Part shown: piece after piece, positions 7,097-13,522 of the stretch
Layout: every line of letters starts with the position of its first letter
How positions within the stretch are numbered: position 1 is the first letter of the stretch
Assembly (NCBI GenBank): GCA_002083515.1
Contig: LWDN01000099.1
Span: 1 to 32,153 of the forward strand
DNA from: Proteobacteria bacterium HN_bin10
GTDB taxonomy: Bacteria; Pseudomonadota; Alphaproteobacteria; Caulobacterales; Aquidulcibacteraceae
DNA: 32,153 bases
Direction of reading: 5' to 3'
The notes under the pieces: model-generated
Database searches by the model: none
Told to the model about the DNA's origin: nothing
The model's input: the letters and a program-made list of their open reading frames with translations, nothing else
Position numbers and translations under genes: made by a program

Positions 7097-8193
7097 GAAT
7101 AGAGCGCGTCGATCAGCTTGAACGAACGCGGATTGCCCATGATGTGATGCGATTGTCTGTTCATGACGTAGCCCACGGAGACGCCGGCCACGGGATCGCC
7201 GAAGCCGGCGCTGCCGCCCATGCCGGAATGGCCGAGCGCTTCCGGGTTCGGTCCGTAGAAGCTGTTGGAATTGCCGATCGCGCCGGTGCGCCAATCGATG
7301 CGGAACGGCAGCACTAGATCGTCGCCGAGCCAGCGGCGCTTGGCGAGGGCGTCGAACGCCTCTTGCGACAGCACGCGCACGCCGTTGATGAGCCCGCCGG
7401 TTGCGTACGCCTCATAGAGCCGCGCCACGCCGAGCGCCGTGCCATGGCCGTTGGTGGAGGGAATTTCGATGCTGCGCCATTGCGTCGAACCGCGCACGGG
7501 CGCGGCCCATTTAGTGAAGAAGGCGGCCTTGCGCGGCGGCGTGATCTCGCCGAAATCGCCGCCGCGCGAAGGTTTTCTCATCTCCGCGACGCGCGCGTGA
7601 TCGGATTCCGGCGTGCCGATCTGAAAGTCGATGCCGAGCGGAGCGCAGATGTCTTCGCGCAAAATCGTTCCAAGCGAACGATCCGCGGCGCGGCGTGCGA
7701 TTTCGCCGACGATGTAGCCCCAGGTCATTGGATGGTAGCCGCTCGCCGAGCCAGGCGGCCACATGGGCGCCAGTGCGGCGATCGCTTCCGCGCAGGCAGG
7801 CGGATCGAGCCAGAGGTCAGGATCGATTGGGTTCAAGAAGCCGGGCACGCCGGCTTGATGCGCAAGCGTTTGCGCAAGCGTGACCTTGTCTTTGCCATGC
7901 GCGCCGAACGCCGGCCATATCGAAGCGGTCGGCGCGTCGTAATCGAGCACGCCGCGGTCGACGAGCAGCGCCATCACCAAGGCGCTGACGCCCTTGGTGG
8001 TCGAGTAGACGGGAACGATGGTGTCTTCAGCCCAAGGCCGCGTCTGTTCGCGATTGGCCCAGCCGCCCCACAGGTTGACGACGATTTCGCCGTCGCGGAT
8101 TGCCGCGAAGCCGGCGCCGAGCTCGTCTTCGAGTTGCTGCTCGAACGCGTCGCGCACGCGCTCGAAGCCGGGGGCGACGAAGCCTTCAGACAT
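7087..8193 (-). CDS. Serine hydrolase, class C beta-lactamase/EstB fold
   Basis: The 368-residue protein has the SxxK nucleophile motif as STTK (Ser64-Lys67), a tyrosine motif GYHPMTWGY near residues 152-160, and a late GHSGMGGSAGFGDP that takes the place of the KTG motif. This is the pattern of family VIII carboxylesterases and related beta-lactamase-fold hydrolases rather than true AmpC. No signal peptide is seen, so it is probably cytoplasmic, and ester hydrolysis is more likely than antibiotic resistance. It is followed directly by the GT87 gene. Upstream is the repeat region at 8217-8402. Confidence 0.88.
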   Translation of the reverse strand: MSEGFVAPGFERVRDAFEQQLEDELGAGFAAIRDGEIVVNLWGGWANREQTRPWAEDTIVPVYSTTKGVSALVMALLVDRGVLDYDAPTASIWPAFGAHGKDKVTLAQTLAHQAGVPGFLNPIDPDLWLDPPACAEAIAALAPMWPPGSASGYHPMTWGYIVGEIARRAADRSLGTILREDICAPLGIDFQIGTPESDHARVAEMRKPSRGGDFGEITPPRKAAFFTKWAAPVRGSTQWRSIEIPSTNGHGTALGVARLYEAYATGGLINGVRVLSQEAFDALAKRRWLGDDLVLPFRIDWRTGAIGNSNSFYGPNPEALGHSGMGGSAGFGDPVAGVSVGYVMNRQSHHIMGNPRSFKLIDALYSCL

Positions 8194-8216
8194 GGGACTG
8201 ACATCGCGCGAACGGA

Positions 8217-8402
8217 CCGCTCCCCCTCCCAGGAGGGGGCAGGGGGTGGGATGAGACTCCAGCGTCCCCGAGTTGGAGCGCGCGCCGCCTGGCGCGCATC
8301 ACCATGTCTTTGCAAACGCTGACGCGGTGCGGGCCGGGGGGCCCGCGCTCCCACTTGGAAACGCGGTATCCCTTTGCCCCTCCCCTCGCGTGGAGGGGGA
8401 TT
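8217..8402. repeat. Composite palindromic intergenic region
   Basis: At least three perfect hairpins are present: CCCCCTCC/GGAGGGGG (8222-8239), GCGCGCC/GGCGCGC (8280-8297) and GCGGGCC/GGCCCGC (8329-8346). A CCCCTCC...GGAGGGG pair follows near 8377-8398. The outer ends are roughly inverted copies of each other, so the layout resembles the element at 1419-1553, though the sequence differs. I see no gene in it; it separates two minus-strand genes. Confidence 0.55.
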
Positions 8403-8418
8403 GTGAGCCAACCTGTCA

Positions 8419-9252
8419 TCACGCCAACTCCAAATGCCGTGCGCGCGGCCAGGTGACGGGTTCGTCCAGCACTCCCTGCGCCTCCGGCAAGAGCAAGTCC
8501 TCGCTCTCTGCCGCCACCGAACGTACGATCACGTCGTAGACCGCGCCGGTCGCGCCTTCGAGCGCGATCGCCGGCGCATCGCCGCGCACGCGCCGGCCCA
8601 CGAACAGCGCGGTCAGCAGATCGCCGGTTCCCTTGGGCGCGCGCGGGAGCCGCGCCGTTTCGCAGAACCAATCGCCGGTTGGCTGTGAGAGCAGATTGCC
8701 CAGGCCTAAAGCCGTGCGGATCGACGAGCACAATACCGGTTTGCCGATGCGCTTGGCGGCGTCGCGCGCGGCGGTGAGGCCGTCGATGGCGCGGCCGGTC
8801 ATCAGGCCAAGCTCGAACGTGTTCGGCGTCAGCCAGTCGGCGTGCGGCGAGAGGCCGTTGAGCACGGCGTCGGCGATGGCGTCGCTGACGAACAATTTGC
8901 CTTCGTCGCCCAGCACCGGATCGCAAACGAAGATCGTCTTCGGATTCGCGCGCTTGATGCGCTCCACCGCATCGAGAATGACCGCGACGTGCTCTGGGCT
9001 GCCCAAATAGCCGGTAAGCACCGCGTCAATCTCGGGGAAGAGCCCGTCGGCGGCCAAGGCGTCGAGCAGCGCCGCCAGCGTCTCGGCGGGGATCGGCCCG
9101 CCGCCGGGCGGACCATGGTCGGGGCGGCGGCCCAGCAAGGTCGTCGGCGCCTGCAGCACGCGCACGCCGAGCCGTTCCATCGCGAACGCCGCGACCGAAT
9201 TGCCGACGCGGGCGCCCACAACCTGGCTCTGGATCGACAGAATCGTCTTCAC
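8419..9252 (-). CDS. pdxY: Pyridoxal kinase
   Basis: The 277-residue ribokinase-fold enzyme phosphorylates pyridoxal with ATP in the vitamin B6 salvage pathway. Diagnostic stretches are ILSIQSQVVGARVGNSVAAF at the start, FVCDPVLGDEGKLFV in the middle, TPNTFELGLMTG, and the anion-hole motif KGTGDLLTALFVG with the catalytic Asp. The usual SxVxxGxVGN motif is here QSQVVGARVGNS. The start is the GTG at 9250-9252; the frame continues upstream for 38 residues that do not fit the family and cross the divergent gene's start. AGAGG lies 12 bases before the GTG. It is divergent from the lyase gene, with 56 bases between. Confidence 0.9.
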   Translation of the reverse strand: MKTILSIQSQVVGARVGNSVAAFAMERLGVRVLQAPTTLLGRRPDHGPPGGGPIPAETLAALLDALAADGLFPEIDAVLTGYLGSPEHVAVILDAVERIKRANPKTIFVCDPVLGDEGKLFVSDAIADAVLNGLSPHADWLTPNTFELGLMTGRAIDGLTAARDAAKRIGKPVLCSSIRTALGLGNLLSQPTGDWFCETARLPRAPKGTGDLLTALFVGRRVRGDAPAIALEGATGAVYDVIVRSVAAESEDLLLPEAQGVLDEPVTWPRARHLELA

Positions 9253-9308
9253 GCGGCTAGAAAACCTCTGCTGGCGATGTTCGCCTGCGTCGCGTCCCCG
9301 AGCAAGAG

Positions 9309-10175
9309 ATGACAGCCAGACCGCGCCGTTCCTGCCTCTATATGCCCGGCGCCAACGCCAAGGCATTGGAAAAAGCCAAGTCGCTCGCCGCCGACGTGCT
9401 GATCTTCGATCTGGAGGATTCGGTCGCGCCCGAGGCCAAGGTCGCGGCGCGCGAAGCCGTCGCGGCGGCGGTGAAGGCCGGCGGTTATGGCAAGCGGGAA
9501 GTGATCGTGCGCGTCAACGCGCTGACCACGCCGTGGGGGGGCGACGACATTGCCGCGGCCGGCGCCGCGCGGCCCGATGGAGTTCTGGCGCCGAAAGTGG
9601 AGACGGCGGCGCAGCTGAGGGCGCTCGATGAGGCGATGAGCGCGGCGGGATTCTCAGCCGACGCTTCGCTCTGGGTGATGATTGAAACGCCGCGCGCAAT
9701 TCTGAACCTGGCGGAGATCGCCGCTGCCGCGGCGGGCACGCGGCTCTCGGCGTTCGTCATGGGGTTGAACGATCTCGCCAAGGAGACGCGTGCGCGTCCC
9801 GGCGCTCACCGCGCCGCCTTCGTTGCGCCGATGTCGCTCGCGGTGACGGCGGCGCGGGCCGCGGGCATCACGGCCATCGATGGCGTTTACAACGACATCG
9901 CCAATAGCGCCGGCTTCGAAGCCGAGTGCCGCCAGGGGCTGGAGTTCGGCTTCGACGGCAAGACGCTCATCCATCCCACCCAAATCGATGTGTGCAACGC
10001 GGTGTTCGCGCCAACCGCCGATGAAGTCGCGCGCGCCCGCGCCGTGATCGACGCCTTCGCGCTGCCGGAAAACGCCGGCAAGGGCGTGATCAAGGTCGAC
10101 GGGCGGATGACGGAATTGCTGCACCTGGAAGAGGCGCGCCGCGTGGTGGCGGTGGCGGAGGCGATAGGCAGCTAG
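9309..10175 (+). CDS. CitE-like malyl-CoA lyase or thioesterase
   Basis: The 288-residue TIM-barrel protein of the HpcH/HpaI-CitE superfamily shows SCLYMPGANAKALEKA, the strand VLIFDLEDSVAPEAK with the conserved acidic residues, PKVETAAQL, the metal-ligand segment MIETPRAILN, and FGFDGKTLIHPTQI, which contacts CoA. Family members cleave or form malyl-CoA, beta-methylmalyl-CoA or citramalyl-CoA, and some only hydrolyse malyl-CoA. The mesaconyl-CoA hydratase encoded downstream favours a malyl/methylmalyl-CoA role in the ethylmalonyl-CoA pathway or a related acyl-CoA route. Sequence alone does not separate lyase from thioesterase. Confidence 0.85.
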   Translation: MTARPRRSCLYMPGANAKALEKAKSLAADVLIFDLEDSVAPEAKVAAREAVAAAVKAGGYGKREVIVRVNALTTPWGGDDIAAAGAARPDGVLAPKVETAAQLRALDEAMSAAGFSADASLWVMIETPRAILNLAEIAAAAAGTRLSAFVMGLNDLAKETRARPGAHRAAFVAPMSLAVTAARAAGITAIDGVYNDIANSAGFEAECRQGLEFGFDGKTLIHPTQIDVCNAVFAPTADEVARARAVIDAFALPENAGKGVIKVDGRMTELLHLEEARRVVAVAEAIGS

Positions 10176-10188
10176 CCTCTTGTGTGGT

Positions 10189-10210
10189 AACATATATGGC
10201 ACTATATGTT
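10189..10210 (+). promoter_or_regulatory. Dyad over the toxin gene start, likely operator
   Basis: AACATATA (10189-10196) and TATATGTT (10203-10210) form a perfect 8-bp inverted repeat with a 6-base centre. It overlaps the start codon (10206-10208) and a -10-like TATATG at 10193-10198. It is an AT-rich island in GC-rich DNA. Type II antitoxins or toxin-antitoxin complexes commonly bind such dyads to repress their own operon. Confidence 0.5.
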
Positions 10211-10532
10211 TGAGCTGGTTGAATATTTGGACTCCGACGGCGCTTCGCCGTTTGCGGCCTGGTTCAATCAGCTTGACGCCCAGTCGGCCGCGCGCGTCAC
10301 CGTCGCGCTTGGCCGATTGGAGCGGGGCAACACCTCCAGTGTGAAGGGCGTGGGCACCGCAGTCATGGAGTATCGGATCGACACGGGACCTGGATATCGA
10401 ATCTATTTTGCCCGCGATGGCGAACGATTAGTCATTCTGCTCGCTGGTGGGACCAAGCGGCGTCAGGAGAAGGACATCGAGGCAGCGAAAGCGCGGTGGT
10501 CGGATTACAAGAAACGCAAGCGAGGATCGTGA
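10206..10532 (+). CDS. Type II toxin, RelE/HigB-like
   Basis: The 108-residue basic protein has the layout of the addiction-module killer family related to RelE/HigB: FAAWFNQLDAQSAARVTVALGRLERGN near the start, then the core GVGTAVMEYRIDTGPGYRIYFARDGERLVILLAGGTKRRQEKDIEAA. Such toxins cut mRNA at the ribosome. Toxin-first order with the antitoxin starting one base after the stop is typical of higBA-like modules. The ATG lies inside the AACATATA/TATATGTT dyad. No good Shine-Dalgarno sequence is visible, and a -10-like TATATG ends seven bases before the ATG, so a leaderless transcript is possible. Confidence 0.87.
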   Translation: MFELVEYLDSDGASPFAAWFNQLDAQSAARVTVALGRLERGNTSSVKGVGTAVMEYRIDTGPGYRIYFARDGERLVILLAGGTKRRQEKDIEAAKARWSDYKKRKRGS

Positions 10533-10533
10533 C

Positions 10534-10854
10534 ATGGCGCTGACGCGCTCTTTCAAGGAAACAGTGCAGGCGCGCGCCAAGCGCGATCGCGCGTTTCGCG
10601 CGGCGCTGCTATCGGAAGGCGTTGAGGTACTGCTCCAAGGCGATCTCGACGCCGGAAAAGCGCTGCTCCGTGACTACATCAACGCGACGATCGGCTTCGA
10701 GCCGCTAGCGGAGCGCTGCGCCATTCCGGCCAAGAGTTTGATGCGCATGTTCAGCGCCAGCGGAAATCCGCAGGCCGCCAACTTGCTTGCGGTGATCGCA
10801 TGCCTGCAGGAAGCCGAGAACGTGGCGCTTGAAGTGCGTGTTGAGCGAGTTTGA
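10534..10854 (+). CDS. Cognate antitoxin, HTH addiction-module antidote
   Basis: The 106-residue protein starts MALTRSFKETVQARAKRD, the N-terminal arm typical of addiction-module antidote proteins. It continues with YINATIGFEPLAERCAIPAKSLMRMFSASGNP, which reads as a helix-turn-helix, and ends with NLLAVIACLQEAENVALEV. It should neutralise the toxin encoded just upstream and repress the promoter. The frame is open further upstream over the toxin gene; the ATG at 10534, one base after the toxin stop, gives the conserved N-terminus. The next gene begins 7 bases after its stop. Confidence 0.87.
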   Translation: MALTRSFKETVQARAKRDRAFRAALLSEGVEVLLQGDLDAGKALLRDYINATIGFEPLAERCAIPAKSLMRMFSASGNPQAANLLAVIACLQEAENVALEVRVERV

Positions 10855-10861
10855 TTTCGCC

Positions 10862-11905
10862 ATGACCAAATCCAATCCCGGCAATTTCTTCGAGGATTTC
10901 GCGCCCGGCCAACGGATCGCGCATGCGACGCCGCGGACGCTCTCGGAAGCCGATGCGGCGCTGAACATTGCGCTCACCGGCGCGCGCCATGCTTTGTTCA
11001 GCGCCGATAGTTTCGCGCAGGATTGCGGGCTGCCCGGCGCGCCGATCGATCCGCTACTGGTGTTCCACACCGTGTTCGGCAAGACGGTGCCGGACATTTC
11101 GCTGAATGCGGTGGCTAATCTGGGATACGCGGAGGGGCGCTTCCTGGCGCCGGTCTATCCGGGCGACACGCTCTCGGCCGCGTCCGAAGTGCTGGGCCTC
11201 AAAGCCAATTCCAACGGCAAGACCGGCGTGGTCACCGTGCGCACCACCGGCTTCAATCAAGATGACGAACCTGTGCTCAGTTATGTGCGCTGGGTGATGG
11301 TCAACAAGCGCGACGCCAACGCGGCGACAACCGATTCGCCGCCGGTGACGCCGAAGAACGTCGTGCCTGCGAGCGAGCTGATGCTGCCGCCGGGCTTGGA
11401 TTTCTCGAACTACGATTTCGCGCTGGCCGGTTCGCCGCATGCGTTCGAGGATTACGAGATTGGCGAGAAGATCGATCACGTCGACGGCATGACCGTGGAA
11501 GAGGCCGAGCATCAGCTCGCGACGCGGCTCTACCAGAACACGGCGAAAGTGCATTTCGACGCGCTGGCGCAGAAAGAGTCACGCTTCGGCAAGCGGCTCA
11601 TCTATGGCGGCGTCGCCATCTCGCTGGCGCGCGCGCTGTCGTTCAACGGCCTCGCCAACGCGCAATTGATGTTGGGCGTCAATGGCGGGCGCCACGTCAA
11701 TCCGCTGTTTGCGGGCGACACGCTCTATGCGTGGTCAGAAGTGCTGGCGAAGGAAGATCTGGGCGCGGCCGGCGCGCTGCGCTTGCGCTTGGTGGCGGTG
11801 AAGAACCAGAACGCTGCGGCGTTTCCGTTCAAGAGCGACGCGGGCGAATACGATCCTGCTGTGGTGCTCGATTTCGACTATTGGGCGGCGATCCCGAAGC
11901 GGTAA
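10862..11905 (+). CDS. mch: Mesaconyl-CoA hydratase (MaoC-type)
   Basis: The 347-residue protein is a fused pair of hotdog (MaoC-like) domains. The first holds GNFFEDFAPGQRIAHATPRTLSEADAA and DPLLVFHTVFGKTVPDIS; the second, after about residue 190, holds FEDYEIGEKIDHVDGMTVEEAEHQ and the FGKRLIYGGVAISLARALSF substrate channel. Length and both halves fit mesaconyl-CoA hydratase, which hydrates mesaconyl-CoA to beta-methylmalyl-CoA. The CitE-like enzyme encoded upstream could then cleave that product. The ATG at 10862 is preferred to a TTG 33 bases earlier because MTKSNPGNFFEDF fits the family. The ribosome binding site is weak. Only the toxin-antitoxin pair separates it from the lyase gene. Confidence 0.85.
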   Translation: MTKSNPGNFFEDFAPGQRIAHATPRTLSEADAALNIALTGARHALFSADSFAQDCGLPGAPIDPLLVFHTVFGKTVPDISLNAVANLGYAEGRFLAPVYPGDTLSAASEVLGLKANSNGKTGVVTVRTTGFNQDDEPVLSYVRWVMVNKRDANAATTDSPPVTPKNVVPASELMLPPGLDFSNYDFALAGSPHAFEDYEIGEKIDHVDGMTVEEAEHQLATRLYQNTAKVHFDALAQKESRFGKRLIYGGVAISLARALSFNGLANAQLMLGVNGGRHVNPLFAGDTLYAWSEVLAKEDLGAAGALRLRLVAVKNQNAAAFPFKSDAGEYDPAVVLDFDYWAAIPKR

Positions 11906-12007
11906 TATGGACCGCCGGCGCCCCCGCCGGTACGGCGCCGCCGCTACCGACAAGCGCGGGCGCGTGTTCGCTTCAGTGCATGCCGGCGAGGGCGCCGGCG
12001 GTCCATA
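11906..12007. repeat. 29-bp imperfect inverted-repeat element
   Basis: Bases 11906-11934 and 11979-12007 are inverted copies matching at 26 of 29 positions, with the outer 18 bases identical (starting TATGGACCGCCGGCGCC). They enclose 44 GC-rich bases. The element fills the gap between two convergent genes exactly, and so could end transcription in both directions. It has no sequence in common with the inverted repeat after asd. Confidence 0.7.
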
Positions 12008-12008
12008 C

Positions 12009-12593
12009 TTACGGCGCTTCCTCCACCTTCCCTCTCCCGAACAGCGTCAGCAGCGAGAACAAAGCCGCCAACGCCAGCCCGCCAAGGGTGACGACATAGC
12101 CTTCTTCTTCCTTGAGCGTGATGTTCGAGGCCATGGCTTGCGACAAGTCGCGCTGCTGTTCGGCGCTGAAGAAGGGATTGTCTTGAGCGGCGCCGCCTTG
12201 GCCGCCTTGGCTTTCCGAAATCTCGCGCCGCAGTTCGGTGCGCATGTTCTCGACGCCATAATACGAAACGCCGATGCCGAGCACGGATGTGACCAGCATG
12301 GTGATGGCTGCGGCCTGCGTGCGCGTGAACAGGCTGCACACGAGCCCGATCAGAATGACGGCGAACGCCGCGATGACGATGACGGCGGGTTCGGCATCCT
12401 CGGCCTGGCGTTGCTCCGACATGCCTTCGAGCGGTCCGGCGGGTTGCGGATCGCCGGTCATCAATTGCCAGCCGGTGGCGTTGAGGATTTCGGTGCTGGA
12501 GCACGAAACCGTCACCCACGGCAGAAAGAAACCCAAGAGCGCAATGAGCTTGCCGACCCGGGCGATCTGGTTGAAATCGATGGTCACCGTCAT
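12009..12593 (-). CDS. Membrane protein of unknown function
   Basis: I do not recognise a named family. The 194-residue protein has four likely membrane helices, at about residues 16-31, 69-89, 93-112 and 166-184. The polar loop between helices 1 and 2 contains SCSSTEILNATG, and the one between 3 and 4 is rich in Gln, Glu and Ser (RREISESQGGQGGAAQ). FFLPWVTVSCS near the first helix is a recurring pattern in small uncharacterised bacterial membrane proteins. It is divergent from sdhC (127 bases between) and convergent with mch across an inverted repeat. Confidence 0.65.
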   Translation of the reverse strand: MTVTIDFNQIARVGKLIALLGFFLPWVTVSCSSTEILNATGWQLMTGDPQPAGPLEGMSEQRQAEDAEPAVIVIAAFAVILIGLVCSLFTRTQAAAITMLVTSVLGIGVSYYGVENMRTELRREISESQGGQGGAAQDNPFFSAEQQRDLSQAMASNITLKEEEGYVVTLGGLALAALFSLLTLFGRGKVEEAP

Positions 12594-12649
12594 TCCGCAA
12601 GCTCCTTCCGCCGCGCCCCCTTAGCACGTTATCGCGGCAATTCGATTCA

Positions 12650-12677
12650 TTGACTTGGGCGCCTCCCAGCCTATGGT
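12650..12677 (+). promoter_or_regulatory. Promoter of the sdhCDA operon
   Basis: TTGACT at 12650-12655 and TATGGT at 12672-12677 are separated by 16 bases. This would give a leader of about 36 bases before the sdhC ATG at 12721. It is the best -35/-10 pair in the divergent gap between the membrane-protein gene and sdhC. Confidence 0.5.
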
Positions 12678-12720
12678 CCCGCCGCAGATTCCGCACCATA
12701 TCAAAGACAAGAGGCCCCGC

Positions 12721-13119
12721 ATGGCCGGCGCAACCCGCCCGGATGAAAAGCCCATCGCCCCGCATCTTAGCGTCTGGCGCTGGCACGCGACGATGGCGAG
12801 TTCGATCCTGCATCGGGTGACGGGCGTGGGGCTCTATGGCGCGGCCATCGGCGTCGCGCTCTGGCTGATGGCGGCGGCGGCGGGTCCGGAGACGTATGCG
12901 ATTTTCGATGCCGTGCTGTCGTCCTGGTACGGGCAAGCCGCGCTCTATCTCATTGTCGCGGCGCTCGCCTATCATCTGGCCAACGGCATTCGCCATCTGG
13001 TGTTCGACACCGGCGCCGGGCTCGCGCCCGCCGACGCGGAGACCAGCGCCTGGTTCGCCATTTTCTTCGCCATTCTGGCGCCCATCGGCTTGTGGGCGCT
13101 GCTGACCTTCGGAGGCTAG
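12721..13119 (+). CDS. sdhC: Succinate dehydrogenase cytochrome b556 subunit
   Basis: This 132-residue membrane subunit helps hold heme b and the quinone site of complex II. It has the N-terminal signature RPDEKPIAPHLSVWRW, the SILHRVTGVGL motif whose Ser and Arg border the quinone site, and AYHLANGIRHLVFDTG, with the heme-ligand histidine. Three membrane helices are visible. The ATG at 12721 (MAGATRPDEKPIAPHLS) is chosen over an in-frame start 66 bases earlier, which would begin inside the predicted promoter. sdhD begins 1 base after the stop. Confidence 0.94.
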   Translation: MAGATRPDEKPIAPHLSVWRWHATMASSILHRVTGVGLYGAAIGVALWLMAAAAGPETYAIFDAVLSSWYGQAALYLIVAALAYHLANGIRHLVFDTGAGLAPADAETSAWFAIFFAILAPIGLWALLTFGG

Positions 13120-13120
13120 G

Positions 13121-13519
13121 GTGAGCAAGTCCGGACGCAGTATGCGCACGCCGCTCGGTCGGGTCCGCCATCACGGCGCCTCAGGCGAAGGCACCGGCCA
13201 CTTCATCGCCATGCGCGTGACCTCGATCGCGCTGGCGCTGCTGGCGCCATGGTTCGCCATTGCCGCGGCGCTTTCGATCCGCGATGCGAGCTATCTGGCC
13301 GCCATCGATTTCATCTCTCATCCGGCGAACGCGCTGGGCGTCATCCTGCTGGTGGCGATCGGGCTCTACCACATGTCGCTCGGCATGCAGGAAGTGATCC
13401 TCGATTACATCGCCAAGCCCTTCACCAAGGTGGCGCTGCTGTTTCTGAACGCCGCCGTGCCGCTCTTGCTCGCCGCCGGCGCTATTTTCGCCGTGCTGCT
13501 CGTGAATTTCGGAGTCTGA
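13121..13519 (+). CDS. sdhD: Succinate dehydrogenase membrane anchor subunit
   Basis: The 132-residue protein has the alphaproteobacterial SdhD start (RTPLGRVRHHGASGEGTGHFIAMRVTSIAL) and three helices. The second helix carries the heme-side histidine in LYHMSLGMQEVILDYI. The start is taken as GTG at 13121, one base after the sdhC stop and just after its GGAGG; ATG at 13142 is the alternative and would remove seven residues. It lies in a tight operon with sdhC and sdhA. Confidence 0.92.
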   Translation: MSKSGRSMRTPLGRVRHHGASGEGTGHFIAMRVTSIALALLAPWFAIAAALSIRDASYLAAIDFISHPANALGVILLVAIGLYHMSLGMQEVILDYIAKPFTKVALLFLNAAVPLLLAAGAIFAVLLVNFGV

Positions 13520-13522
13520 CTT

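Noticed and set aside
7087..8193. Antibiotic-resistance beta-lactamase
   Set aside because: STTK is present, but there is no signal peptide and the third motif is GHSGMGG, which fits esterase-type hydrolases better.
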